A stretch of 64,000 bases of DNA from Coix lacryma-jobi var. lacryma-jobi (taxonomy: Eukaryota; Streptophyta; Magnoliopsida; Poales; Poaceae), in NCBI GenBank assembly GCA_009763385.1, contig CM019829.1, forward strand, positions 39,535,705-39,599,704, in the 5' to 3' direction. Below the pieces are notes generated by a model. That model was given only the letters and a program-made list of their open reading frames with translations, made no database searches and had not been told where the DNA came from. The translations under genes and the position numbers were made by a program. Shown here piece after piece: positions 20,715-31,231 of this stretch. How positions within the stretch are numbered: position 1 is the first letter of the stretch; every line of letters starts with the position of its first letter.

Positions 20715-21344
20715 TTAGTTCATCCACTCTATCCTATTCCTAATCGGGAGATCAAAGTCAAAAGAATCAGCCAGATTTGTTCCAGCTTCTTTCATATCAT
20801 CGACAGAGTATGCAACCCTGTGTTCTAGCCCTCGCTCACAGACATCAAAGTTGCGGTAATCGTTGCCGGAATGAATCCGTACAGCGTTGAAGGCGAGCGC
20901 TGCGCCGTATCCCATACCAGCTCTGGAGATGTCGGGGAGGACTCGGTTGACCTCGTTCACCCGCCTCAGAGCTGTCGTGCCCGGTACATTGGCCGTAATG
21001 GCAAGATTAGCAACAGCAGCTTCGAGATTATGAAGCTTGGCCTCCAGAGCTGAAAGGAGGAGAAGTTGGTAAAAGCGGGAAGGGAGAATAAGGAAAGAAA
21101 TGATGAAAAAATACTTACCAGCAGACCGACTCCGAGCAACGTCACGCTCTCGAGAGATTCGAGTAATCTCCCGATTCTTCCCCTCCAGATCAAATTGGAG
21201 ATCTGCAATTTTCTGGGTCAAGTTTTCGGAGGAAGCGTCGTCGGTCCTCCTAAATGAAAATGATGAAGTAAGAACAGTTGCTTCATTTTCGAAATCAAGA
21301 GAAGGAAGAAAGGAGCAACCTCTTCTTCGAGGTGCTAGAAGCAC
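20715..21344 (-). CDS. Antisense frame B of the Ty3-gypsy element (likely one intron)
   Basis: A 209-codon minus-strand frame. The N-terminal part is a heptad-rich helix (LTQKIADLQFDLEGKNREIT). A probable intron starts at gtaagtatttttt (about 21122-21113) and ends cctcctttcag before CTCTGGAGGCC near 21053; it stays open in this frame. The second exon reads LEAKLHNLEAAVANLAIT and then a globular tail (GYGAALAFNAVRIHSGNDYR). The exon junction and the LEA-x-hydrophobic helix after it mirror frame A, so the two look like diverged copies. It lies between the pol remnant and the 3' LTR. Confidence 0.55.
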   Translation of the reverse strand: MLLAPRRRGCSFLPSLDFENEATVLTSSFSFRRTDDASSENLTQKIADLQFDLEGKNREITRISRERDVARSRSAGKYFFIISFLILPSRFYQLLLLSALEAKLHNLEAAVANLAITANVPGTTALRRVNEVNRVLPDISRAGMGYGAALAFNAVRIHSGNDYRNFDVCERGLEHRVAYSVDDMKEAGTNLADSFDFDLPIRNRIEWMN

Positions 21345-21617
21345 CGAGCTCAGAGCTGCGTCGACTTGCTACGGAAGACATTCTCTAGATTGGAACGAAT
21401 GTTGAGCAGGAGAAAAGAGGGTTTTCTGGTTTTGAGAATGAAGCAGGGGAGTTCAGAATGCACAAGCCGAAGCGAAGTAGAAGGGGACTTTAAAGAATCC
21501 CAAGGGTGCATCGGGAGATGGATCGGCAGGTACAGCAATTATGGCGTGTGAAGGTGGATGCTTCCGGAGGTTCCACTTTAGTACACAAGGAAAAAGAATT
21601 TTGGAATAAATATTTAT

Positions 21618-21636
21618 CCCAAAATTAGGGGGCATG
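21618..21636 (+). promoter_or_regulatory. Polypurine tract of the 13665-23214 element
   Basis: CCCAAAATTAGGGGGCATG directly precedes the 3' LTR start TGTTAACACC at 21637 and confirms plus orientation. Confidence 0.8.
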
Positions 21637-23214
21637 TGTTAACACCAGATTTTCGCACGCACAAGCTTATGACAGGTGGACCCAATCGACAGTGAAAAAG
21701 GGAATCGGCGAGCAACCAAGTGGATGGTTAGCCTTCAGAGTCTTCGGCAAACGTCTATGCGGTCGGCTATTTTACGAGGCGATGGCTCCATTCGGAAACA
21801 TGGATATGGCAGGTGAAAGCCGGCCTGCACGGAGGACACGTGGCGATGAAAGACACCGAAGAGATTAGGAATAGGATTTGTGTCTTTCCATGTTTTATTA
21901 TGCAAATCATAATTGTCTAGGACTCGTATTTCGTCCAGGGTATAAATATAAGCCCTCGACCATTGTAAAATTGTTCACAACCATATCAATACAAACCGGC
22001 CCCGTGCCATCTTCGAGTCCTTAGTCGTGTCGTCGAGTTCTTCGAGAGAAATCATCGATCCGTCGACCTCCGTAAGTCCCGGCAACCTTGCTATCATGTC
22101 TAGTATCATGCGGTGGATTTAGATATGATGCAAGTAGTCTCGTTCGTTAGGCTTAGTATCGTGCGGCGAATTTAAGCTTATGATGGGAGGTTTTTGCTTA
22201 TGCCTTGTATCGTGCGGCGGATTAAGTCATGGGTAAAAATAGTTATCGGCTCTATTAGATTTGGCAGATCTGATAGATTCATTAAGTTGTCATGTGTTAT
22301 TTGTTTTATTATTTAATTCTTGTAACACTCTTTTGCCCAATCTAGATTGATCTTTGTTCGGCCCTGTTTTACAAGCTCGCTTGTGTTTCGTTAATCATAA
22401 GATCATGACGGCCGAATCAACTTTCTATCTAGATTGTTACATGTTGTGGGTTCATGCATGTCAATCACGGTTAGGCTTTGATGGAACTGGGTATCGTGCG
22501 GCAGATGCAGGTTTTAGATTGGTTTAATCATGTTTGCTTGTATGTTCCTTCTTCATGGACCCCAACTCGGCTAGTTTGCCGATCTTGGTTAAGCTTACGC
22601 GAGTAATGAGTTTTTTATAGATCTGTTCAAATACATGCATGCTTTTAGCTTGTTATAATTAGATTGTATCATGCGGTGGATTAATCTAATTATAAGAAGT
22701 GGTGTAGACTTATGGCAAGTGGTATCATGCGGTGGATTAGCTTCGCTTGAGTTTATGCTTGACGGGTTTATGAAGGCTAGACGTGCGGCAGACTAGTTGG
22801 ATTAACCTATGCATGTGTTATTTGAATAGATTTATATTTGCAAGTTACCTGTTTACAATTTTTTAATGATACCTTTCATCTGTTCAAGCATGTCTTTCTT
22901 CACATGTACATTCGGCAATTAATATGCTTTACATGCCCTGTTCTCATACTAACCGAATGACTTTATAAACATGCTTTAACAGATAGCTTCTATAGCTATG
23001 TGCCGTCGTGATTGGCTTTCAAAGCCGTACATATGGAACTGTCTGGTCTCCACCGGCATGTTCTAGTGGTATTCTCACAGTTTTATCCCTTGTTGGTTTT
23101 CAGGTCAAACCGACTGGCACGTCTCCGGATTCAACACACTTCGGGCACCCGATTGAAGCCATCTTTTTTGGCTTGCTATGTGTGAGGCGCGACGCGTCAC
23201 GTTTTGCGTCAACA
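21637..23214 (+). repeat. 3' LTR of the 13665-23214 element
   Basis: It is 1578 bp, the same length as the 5' LTR, with only scattered substitutions, mostly C/T and A/G. It ends ...gtcaaca before the pentamer ccgaa. Confidence 0.92.
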
Positions 23215-23219
23215 CCGAA

Positions 23220-24124
23220 GCCTTCTCATTTGAAGGTTGCTAATTCTACTGGTTCCCACACCCATTCTAGAACTTCCAAAACACTTTTCAACCCTCTCTT
23301 AGTGAGTGATTGACCTCTAATTGCCAAATCCTTTTATGGGTTGAGAGAGATTCAAAATTAGAGAGCAAGCCATCACTTGAGCACTTGTGCAAATCGTCGA
23401 TCTTGTTGTGCGCATTCGTTACTCTTGGACTCTTCGGTCCTAGACAGCTAGGCGTCATCGTTGAGCACCCAAGAGCTTTGTGGAGTGCCTCGGAAAGTTT
23501 GTGAAGGTTCGATCTCTTTTCAAAAGAGATCAACTAGTGGAAAGAGCATTGCAGGTGAAATAGACCGCGACTAGAGTGACCGGTGGTGTCCTCTAGAGCC
23601 CACCTTTGTGGTAGCTCGCAGCCGGCTCAACGGAGAGTAGGACCCGAGGGGGTGCCGAACTTCGATAAAACAAATATCATGTCTTCTCTCTTTTATTTCA
23701 TTCGATATTTGTGTGGCTTGAGCTTTCTCTTCAGGTTCTGTGTGTTGAGCATATATATAGATTGTATCTCTGCAGGTGTGACAAAGTTGAGAAGAAACCG
23801 GAGTCAATTCCGGTATTGCCTGAGGGATCAGCTAGTTAGGGTTAACCGGACGTGTCTGGTATACCTACCGGACGTGTCCGGTATTACCTTCCTGCGCAGA
23901 AACTATTGTATATTGTTCTAATCATTTGTGGTGCAGAGAGTTGACTTCATATTCATTGTATGTCTTTTATATACAGTGTGTTTGTCTCTTGAGGGGTTGA
24001 TTTACTCTGATTGAGAGCTTCCAAGTGATTAGAAGCTCACATACTAATCGCTCCCGCATTTTAAGGTGTTAATTTTCAGAAATGCCTATTCACCCCCCTC
24101 TAGGCGGCATCTTAGGTCCTTTCA
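23220..24124 (+). repeat. Ty1-copia (SIRE-type) LTR fragment, plus orientation
   Basis: It ends with ttcacccccctctaggcggcatcttaggtcctttca, the standard 3' end of this LTR group and the reverse complement of the TGAAAGGACC ends at 30028 and 63383. Inside are accggacgtgtccggtat palindromes (about 23847-23886) and the leader typical of these LTRs (gtgtgcttgag...gttctgtgtgttgagc). Its left end is not resolved, because the element at 13665-23214 inserted at the junction. No internal region follows, so it is a solo or truncated LTR. Confidence 0.7.
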
Positions 24125-24139
24125 CACCCTCTAGGTAAC

Positions 24140-24601
24140 TGTGGGGATATTACCTCCGTATACCCCCATGGACCTACTTGGGCCCATCATCAAGGACGGC
24201 CCAGCCAGACCCTGTGGCTCGCGACTAGGCCGTCGTGACCGCCAGGGACTCTCCCGAAGCCTTGCTCGCCAAGGAAGATCCTAGAAGATAGATTCAGATA
24301 CCTTGCCTAAAGGAACCGATTGTAATCTGTTAGGATTCGACAACTGTAACCCTGCTCCCCGGCTATATAAGGCGAGTAGGGACCCCCTCCAATCTCACGC
24401 CATATTCCAATCTCATAATACAAACTAGCCACCAAAACACAGGACGTAGGGTATTACGGCGACTTGCCAACCTGAACCTGTCTAAATCGCCATCTCCCGT
24501 CCCTGTGTGAATGCTTGGGTAGACATCTTGCACACCCCCTCAAACTAATCTACTACCTTGGGCATACCCCTCGGTAGACTGCCAACCATCTTTCATCGAC
24601 A
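24140..24601 (+). repeat. 5' LTR of the Tat-like element, 462 bp
   Basis: It starts TGTGGGGATATTACC and ends ...tttcatcgaca, right before the primer site. A TATATAA box at 24364-24370 (ggctatataaggcgag) gives the core promoter. There is no second copy in the window. The preceding gtaac (24135-24139) would be the target site. Confidence 0.82.
24364..24370 (+). promoter_or_regulatory. TATA box of the Tat-like LTR
   Basis: TATATAA within ggctatataaggcgag. It is conserved in position for such short LTRs, about 225 bp after the LTR start. Confidence 0.65.
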
Positions 24602-24603
24602 GT

Positions 24604-24620
24604 TGGCGCGCCAGGTAGAG
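24604..24620 (+). promoter_or_regulatory. Primer-binding site of the Tat-like element
   Basis: TGGCGCGCCAGGTAGAG starts two bases after the LTR end. The TTGGCGCGCCAGGTAGGGG form is the usual primer site in grass Tat-type elements. I do not assign the tRNA. Confidence 0.75.
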
Positions 24621-24637
24621 GGTGTGTGCTACGACAC

Positions 24638-26625
24638 CATGATCTGCCAAGCAGTAACCTTCCCTGGCTCCATGGTTCTTCCGGAGGCCAGCACCACTTT
24701 CCAGATCGAATCTATGATCTGGACTGTCGGCGACCTCATCCCTGCTCTGGAGATCGTGGAGTCTGCGCACCTTCCTACGCCGGATGCCCCGCCGTCCACC
24801 CAACGTGTCATCGCCCCGGCGCCCCGTGCGTCAAGATCCGTCCGCTGCGATGACCTGATCGAAGCCATCGACCGGGCCAACCAAAGGATCGTCGACTGCA
24901 TCAACGTCGTCGAGGCATCTCGCAGGCAGCTCTCTGGTCATCCTCGCCTTCAGCATCGCCAGCGTATGCCATCGGGAGTCTCCAGCGCTCGACCCGCCCG
25001 CCGCCCCAGATCGGATCTGCATCTGTGTCATTGCTACGCTCCATTGACGATCTCCATGCCCTTCGGGCTGCGCGACACGACATCTGCCTTCCAGCGCCAA
25101 GCGTTGCAACAGCTCTCCGACCAGGCTCGGCCCTTCGGCTCCGACCAGATGTCTCCGACCAGCCTGCCCGACCAGGCATCTACGGTTCCACTCGTCGGCA
25201 TGGTGACCCTTCGCAAGCTCTCCGGTGACACTGTCTCGGCGACCTCTGCGTCCGGGTCTACTCCTTCGAGCAACTCCATCTCCACACAGACTACCACCAT
25301 CATCTCCACCGAGTCCGGCGTTGGCTTCCCGCCATACCGTGGAGGTATCATCTTCAACATCTCCGCTGAGCGCTCCACAGCCGAACGAGACAGACGCCGA
25401 ACGTGCCAACCGGGAGCAGCGCAACATCGAGCGTCAATGTCGTCGTGATGATGAGCAGCGCAACCAGGAGCGCCGCGACCAGGAGCGCCATGATGAGGAA
25501 CGCCACGACCGGGAGAGCCACGATCGGGAGTACTATGGAGGTCGTGACCTCCACTATGAATTCGACGACCAGCCCGTCCACGCAACTCCCAGCGCCAACT
25601 TGGTCATCGTCGCCAATGAGCTCTCCAAGTTCTCACTCCGGAGCTTGAGATGATCGTTGCCCACGTGAAGGCCGCTGCGGTGGAATGCAACAAAAAAGGG
25701 CGTCAGCACTCTCCTTCCGGCTCTTCATACAGCAAGACCCCACAAAGTCCTCGCCGCTCCCACAGGAGGCAGTTGCCGCCGCATCGCGACCAGGAGGTCT
25801 CCCAAGGGAACCGCGACACCCACCGAGCTCCGGCTCCCGACGCTTCGAACGGGCCTCGCCCCTTCACCGCTCGGCTCCAGGCCATCTAATGGCCCCAAGG
25901 CTTCAAGGTCAACACGGTGGACAAGTACGATGGGAAGGCCAACCCCGAGAAGTGACTAACCACGTACGAAATCACCATCCAAGCCAATGGGGGAGGATCC
26001 GATGTGATGGCCAAGTACCTCCCGGTCATGTTGTCTTCCTCAGCGAACAACTAACTCCACAAGCTCACCGAAGGCTCCATCGACACCTGGGAGCAACTCA
26101 AAGGAGTCTTCATCAAGACGTACAACGCTACCTGCGATCAGCCAGGGACGCGACGTCCACCAGGACCGCGATGAAAGCCTCCAAAGCTTCATCCGCCGCT
26201 TCTCCAACTTGCGGCTGATGATACAGAATATCACTGATGTCGAGGCCATCTCCATCTTCTCTAGCGGCCTGTGCCACAAGGAGCTCCATGACAAGATCAT
26301 CCGCAAGAAGGTGGCCACGGTCATCGAGCTGATGATGATCGCCAACTCCTATGCCGACGTCGACGCCGACGATGCCCATCGCCATCACGAGTGCCCGCAT
26401 CGCCGATCATGATCCCAGGAGCACCGCTGCGATGATGGATGCCAAGATGACCGACGCGATGGAGGACGCGACCACCGCTCTGGCCACTGTGATCACCGCG
26501 ACGACCGGGACCACCGCAACGATCGCTCTGAGCCTTCTCGCCATAAGCCAGACTACCGCTGCCGCGACAACCGCTACGTCGCCAACACCAATACTCGCGC
26601 CCGAAGCGCACCTAGGATAACGACT
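24638..26625 (+). pseudogene. gag: Gag of the Tat-like element, multiply frameshifted
   Basis: It opens at the ATG at 24638 (MICQAVTFPGSM). One open segment reaches 25448. A frame change moves to 25225-25653, with an Arg/Glu/Asp-rich block (NREQRNIERQCRRDDEQRNQ). The gag core is then recognisable but broken between about 25890 and 26410: YDGKANPEK, a stop, LTTYEI; IDTWEQLKGVFIKTYNATC; and later IFSSGLCHKELHDKII and VIELMMIANSYAD in a new frame. At least two nonsense codons and several frame changes are present. It is the structural protein of the particle and cannot be made from this copy. Confidence 0.78.
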
Positions 26626-27495
26626 ATGAGAGGCTCCTCGATTGTCCTTGTCCTCTCCACAAGAACGCCAAGCACACCATGCGCGAGTGTGACATCATCG
26701 CCCGTGGCGTGCAGAAGAATTATGAAAAGTGGCAGCGCAACGACAACGACAAGGACAAGTTTGCTAATCCTCAAGAGCCCACGTTCAGGGCACCGGCGAG
26801 AACGCTCTCCATCTTCGGCGGCAACGTCGTCATCAAGAGCGAGCAGAAGAGGCGCCAAGTTCGCCGAGACATCGCCTCCGTTGCGGCCATCCATGACGAC
26901 CCCACCAACGTCTGCTACCTCAACTGGTCGGAGCGCCCTCAACATCATCTTCGCCTCCGCCTTTCGTGAGCTCGACTACTCCAAGCAGGACCTCTTCCCG
27001 GCGGACTTCCAGTTCTGGGGCATCATCCCGGGGAAGCCGTCCATGCCCCTCGGGCAGATCACCCTCTCGCTGCAGTTCGGCACGGCCGACCACTTCCACG
27101 AGGAGTACATCACCTTCATCGTCGCCGACTTCAACACCGCCGACCATGCCATCCTTGGTCGCCCGGCGCTCTCCAAACTCAAGGCGGTTCTGCACTATGC
27201 TTACCTAGTGCTCAAGATCCTGATGAAGAAAGGCGTCCTCAGCCTCCGGGCCAACCTCCAGGTGGCGTACGAGTGCGAGCAAGAGACCATCAACACCGCG
27301 GAGACGCTGCAGCAGATCCAAGTTGCCCAGGCCTGCCTCACCGATGCCGCCAAGCTCCGCCCCGAAGATCTGAAGATCCCGGAGAACTCCGACCAGCGCT
27401 CCTCCAAGAAGTCGAAAGACACAAAGCTGGTGGCCCTGGTGGACGGAGCTCCGGAGAAGACCACCGTCATCAGTGCCAACCTCGACCCCAAATAG
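26626..27495 (+). pseudogene. Zinc-knuckle and protease region of the Tat-like element
   Basis: In one frame, CPLHKNAKHTMREC (near 26650-26690) is a Tat-type zinc-binding motif, followed by FGGNVVIKSEQKRRQ. In the neighbouring frame from about 26940 the protease C-terminal half appears: GIIPGKPSMPLGQITLSLQF, then FIVADFNTADHAILGRPALS, with the conserved ILGRP strand. The active-site half was lost or is scrambled at the frame change. The frame runs into the RT linker and stops at TAG 27493-27495. Confidence 0.75.
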
Positions 27496-28919
27496 GAAGA
27501 CGCACTCGTCAGCTTCCAATGGAGCAACATTGACGTGTTCGCTTGGAAACCAGCGGACATGCTCGGAGTTCCACAAAAGTTCATCGACCACTCCTTGCAC
27601 GTCTCCGCGACCGCCAAGCCGGTTCACCAGAAGCTTCATCGTTTCGCGCCAGACAGGAAGGAGGCAATTAGGGTAGAGCTCACCCGGCTCCTAGCAGCCG
27701 GCTTTATTAAAGAGGTGAATCATCCCGATTGGTTAGCCAATCTGGTGCTTGTACTTAAAAAGAATAAAGAATGGAGAATGTGCGTTGACTACACCGACCT
27801 CAACAAACACTACCCTAAAGACCCCTTCCTCCTCCCTCGCATTGACGAGGTCGTCGACTCCACCACCAGATGTGAACTCCTCTCCTTTCTCCACTGCTAC
27901 TCCGGCTATCATCATATCACCCTAAAGGTGGAGGACTAGATCAAGACGGCGTTCATCACGCCCTTCAGCGCCTACTGCTACACCACCATGTCCTTTGGAC
28001 TCAAGAATGCTGGGGCTACATACCAGCGCATAATCCAGGATTGCCTGAAGGACCTCATCCTAGAGAAGGTTGAAGCCTACGTTGATGATGTGGTCGTCAA
28101 AACTCGCTCCGCCGATACGCTCGTCTCCGACCTCGAGGAAACCTTTAAGGCCCTCAACAGTTCAAGTGGAAGCTCACCCCCCAACAAGTGCATCTTCGGT
28201 GTGCCTTCGGGGAATCTTCTCGGTAACATCATCAGCCGCGACGGCATTCGCCCAAACCCCGACAAAACTTCGGTTGTTCTTCGCATGCGACCTCCCTCCA
28301 ACATGAAGGACATCTAGAAACTCATCGAGTGCATGGCGTCCCTCAGCCACTTCATCTCCAGGCTCAGCGAAAAGGGGCTACCCTTCTTCAAGCTCCTCAA
28401 GGCGGGCGAAAAGTTCGTTTGGGACAACGAAGCCGACCGCGCCTTCTCGGACCTTAAGAAATACCTGACTCAGCCTCCTGTGCTCGTCGCACCTATGGAG
28501 AAGGAGCCCTTGCTGCTCTATATCGCCGCCACAAACCGGGTCATCAGCACTGTCATCGTCGTCGAGCGCGAGGAGGTCGGCCACTCCTACCCGGTCCAAC
28601 TACCGTGCTACTTTGTCAGCAAGGTGTTGAATGATTCCAAGACCCGGTATCCCCAAGTCCAGAAGTTATTGTATGTGGTTCTCATCACCGCTCGCAAGCT
28701 GCGCCATTACTTCCAAAGCTCCGAAAGGGTGACCGTCGTCACTGAGTTCCCCCTCGGGGATATACTTTGCAACAAGGATGCTACGAGGCGTATCATCAAG
28801 TGGGCCATCGAGCTTGGCGCTTACAACATCACCTTCCATGGTTACCAGACCATCAAGTCCCAAGCTCTTGTTGATTTCATCGCAGAGTGGACGGACATCC
28901 AGACCCTAGTGCCGGTGGA
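27496..28919 (+). pseudogene. pol: Reverse transcriptase and RNase H of the Tat-like element
   Basis: The region is one long frame broken by two TAG codons (27937-27939 and 28315-28317). RT motifs appear in order: KEWRMCVDYTDLNKHYPKD, LSFLHCYSGYHHI, TAFITPFSAYCYTTMSFGLK, and the catalytic YVDDVVV box at 28078-28098. RNase H begins at about 28430 (LLLYIAATNRVISTVI) and continues through FVSKVLNDSKTRYPQVQKLL to VDFIAEWTD. It copies RNA to DNA and degrades the RNA strand. The sequence is cut at about 28919, before integrase. Catalytic Asp residues are intact; stops alone kill it. Confidence 0.88.
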
Positions 28920-29947
28920 GTTGTGAGGGCTTCGGCCTTGCATCCCTTCTTTTTCTTGTCCTTAGGTGTGGGCTTTTGTTTTGGACAATCTTCCACAAAG
29001 TGCCCTCTCTTGACACATCCATAACATCCATTTTTCCTTTGCTCTCTTCTTTGATTGGTGAAGAGGCAATCTTCAATTGTGATGGGCACACCCTTGACAT
29101 TGAGCTTGTGGATCATCCTCTTCACTCCTTGCACTAGCTTGATTGTTTCTTCTTCATCTAAGGAGGAGTTGGATGATCTGGAGGCTCGATCATCATCACT
29201 TGATTCTTCATCTTCATCATCCTCTTCTTCTTCCTCATCTTCACTTGAGGAGCTTGAGCTTGTCTCAATTTGCTTCTTGCCCTTCATCTTCTTGTGCTCG
29301 TCACATGTGAGAGCTATGTCTTTGCTTGATGAAGTGGCTTCTTCTTGACCCATCTTGCGTGACATCTCAAATGGCACCAATTTGCCAATGACAATGGTCG
29401 GTGTCATTGTGCTCAAATCTTCCATGTCGTGGAGGATGGTGATGATGGTTGCATACTTGTTCTTTGGAAGCACAGAGATGATCTTCCTCACAATATCCGC
29501 ATTACCTAGCTTTGTAATTCCAATAGAATTGAGCTCATTGATAACTAGATTCAAATGAGAATACATATCATGAACAAGCTCATTTTGATTCATTTTAAAA
29601 GAATCATAACTTGATTTAGCTAGGTGATGTTTTTGCTCTCTAATATTACATGTGCCATCATGGAGCTCATGGAGTTTTAGCCAAATTTCATGAGATGTTT
29701 GCAAAGTAAAAACTTGGTTAAACATATCCATGCTAAAAGATTTAAACAAGCAATTTTTAGCTCTAGCATTAAAATGAAGCTCTTTTTCATCACCCGCGGT
29801 AGGCTTCTCGGGATTCTTAAGGGGTTTCATCCCATAGCGGGTGACTCTCCAAACACCTAGATCAACTGCTTCTAGGTAGCAAGCCATTCTAGCACTATAG
29901 TAGGGAAAGTTTGTGCCATCAAAATGTGGAGGCCTAGAGGTATCCAT
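28920..29947 (-). CDS. gag: Copia gag (SIRE-type), open but C-truncated
   Basis: I chose the Met at 29947 (MDTSRPPHFDGTNFPYYSAR), the usual gag start; the frame is open upstream to 30010. The gag core follows (LFKSFSMDMFNQVFTLQTSH, KLHELHDGTCNIREQKHHLA, MYSHLNLVINELNSIG). A Ser/Glu/Asp-rich spacer comes next, then a zinc knuckle CYGCVKRGHFVEDC near 28985-29030 and a Lys-rich end (KDKKKKGCKAEALT). After that the protein runs into foreign sequence. It is one of the few undisrupted gag frames in the window. It lies next to the primer site of its own LTR. Confidence 0.85.
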
Positions 29948-30009
29948 CCCAACCACTCTCAATAGCGTCGGCTCAACAGCGGTGAAACCAAGGGTCCAAA
30001 AATGAGCCA

Positions 30010-30027
30010 ACCGGCTCTAATACCAAT
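30010..30027 (-). promoter_or_regulatory. Primer-binding site of the 28920-33064 element
   Basis: The minus strand reads attggtattagagccggt after the LTR end ...cggtcctttca. It matches TGGTATCAGAGC with one change, the initiator tRNA-Met site of Ty1-copia. Confidence 0.85.
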
Positions 30028-30142
30028 TGAAAGGACCGTGACGCCTAAGAGGGTGGTGAATTAGGAAACTAAAAACTTTACTCTAACTATGGCCTCTAAT
30101 TACCACCTAGTCAAAACCTATGCAAAAAAGTAAACTATATAA

Positions 30143-30447
30143 GGGTGCGTTTGGGAGAGCTCCACGGAGCTGATTCTCAGGGAGAATCACTCCCTGGCTG
30201 CCAAACGCATTTTTCAGTGTGAAATGATTCTTTGCTGATTCTGTGAAGTGATTCTCTGAAATGAACTAGGAGGCTGAGAGCTGAAAAAGTAGCTTCCCCT
30301 GATTCTGTGAAGTGATTCTCTATCCTGATTTTGAGAGTTTAGGCTAAAGAATCAAAGAGAATCTACTTTCAGCCACAGAATCACTTCACCAGAGAATCTA
30401 GGAGCACAGCTGGAGAATCAGGGAGCACAGCTCTCCCAAACAGGCCC
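30143..30447. mobile_element. Tourist-like MITE, 305 bp
   Basis: Terminal inverted repeats GGGTGCGTTTGGGAGAGCT and, at the other end inverted, GGGCCTGTTTGGGAGAGCT. The flanks are a TAA duplication (30140-30142, 30448-30450), as for PIF/Harbinger elements. The interior carries several direct and inverted gaatcacttcac words. It has no coding capacity and would need a transposase in trans. It sits inside the copia LTR, so it is younger than that LTR. Confidence 0.82.
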
Positions 30448-30865
30448 TAAAAGTGCAACTATGGTTTTGCTAGGTGTGTTGCTATCTCTACCGCAAAAGA
30501 GTTATGCGACCTAGGTTCCAATCCTATCAACTAGCCTATCAACTAAGCTAGGAAAGGTAAAGTACATAATTAAGGTAGCAAAGTAAATGCGGAAGCTAAA
30601 GAGCAAGGTAGAGATGCAAACTCCCGTCAACGACTCTGGTATTTTTACCGAGGTATCGAGAAGCACGCAAGCTTCCCCCTAGTCCTCGTTGGAGCGCCTC
30701 ATAAGGAATCTCTCGCAAGGGCCAAGCTTCTGGTCAGGTAACTCCGTGGATAACTCCGGTCCTTCCCCACGCGGAAGTGGGTCTCCGGTTAAGCCACTCG
30801 TGGCAAAGCCTCTCCCGGATGCTCCCTGCCGTCTCCACTATCAAGCTTCCGTCCGAACTGCCGCG

Positions 30866-31209
30866 TGATGAGGGACGGCCCAATCTTTGCATCCAGCTCA
30901 GGTGGGGTTGGCCGAGGCCCAACAAATTAAGGTTGCCCGGACCCCAACAGTTCTTATGTACACCCACTCGAGGAAAGGCCCAATCTCCCTAAAAGACTAG
31001 TCTGGTAGGGGAAGGGTGGCTCTCCCTTTTAAGTTGGCTTCCTCCTCCCAAGCTAAGCAAGGTGGGATTATTCAGAGCCTCACACGGTCGCCGCCCGACT
31101 ACAACTGGGCCACTTGGCCCATCTTTGTTGCGTCTTTGCCAGCGGGTAATAATGGAGGATGTCCTCATCATTCTCCCCTTCTTAACAAGGGCCCAGCTCC
31201 GATACCAAT
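30866..31209 (-). mobile_element. TRIM-like miniature LTR element with a 39-bp interior
   Basis: On the minus strand, a primer site (TTGGTATCGGAGCTGGGCCC, 31208-31189) is followed almost directly by a purine tract (AAGAAGGGGAGAA, 31183-31171). Next comes an LTR of 305 bp that starts TGATGAGGACATCC and ends CGTCCCTCATCA (31170-30866). Only about 22 bp of the expected 5' LTR (TGATGAGGGACGGCC..., from 31210) match before the similarity stops. There is no coding space. It lies within the copia LTR. Confidence 0.6.
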
Positions 31210-31231
31210 TGATGAGGGACGGCCCGATCTT

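Larger units (their letters stand above)
13665..23214 (+). mobile_element. Ty3-gypsy element with antisense reading frames (Tat/Grande-like)
   Basis: Two LTRs of exactly 1578 bp flank a plus-strand gag/protease region and two minus-strand frames. Flanking pentamers are cctaa (13660-13664) and ccgaa (23215-23219), a target duplication with one substitution. I counted about two dozen LTR differences by eye, almost all transitions (roughly 1.5%), so the insertion is fairly recent. Little of pol survives. Antisense genes between pol and the 3' LTR are known in some Tat-lineage elements such as Grande, which is why I lean to that lineage. Confidence 0.85.
24140..28919 (+). mobile_element. 5' half of a Tat-like Ty3-gypsy element
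   Basis: LTR 24140-24601, primer site, gag, protease, RT and RNase H follow in plus order. The element then stops at about 28919, where minus-strand copia gag begins, so integrase and the 3' LTR are missing. Its interior is GC-rich, unlike its neighbours. The pol frame has in-frame TAG stops at 27493, 27937 and 28315. It once was an autonomous element; this copy is dead. Confidence 0.88.

Noticed and set aside
24540..25585. Minus-strand frames of up to 198 codons in the Tat-like gag
   Set aside because: Complementary to the GC-rich plus-strand gag; no conserved motif and frames do not join.
26574..27639. Minus-strand frames opposite the Tat-like protease/RT
   Set aside because: Shadows of GC-rich coding sequence on the other strand, where clear pol motifs exist.
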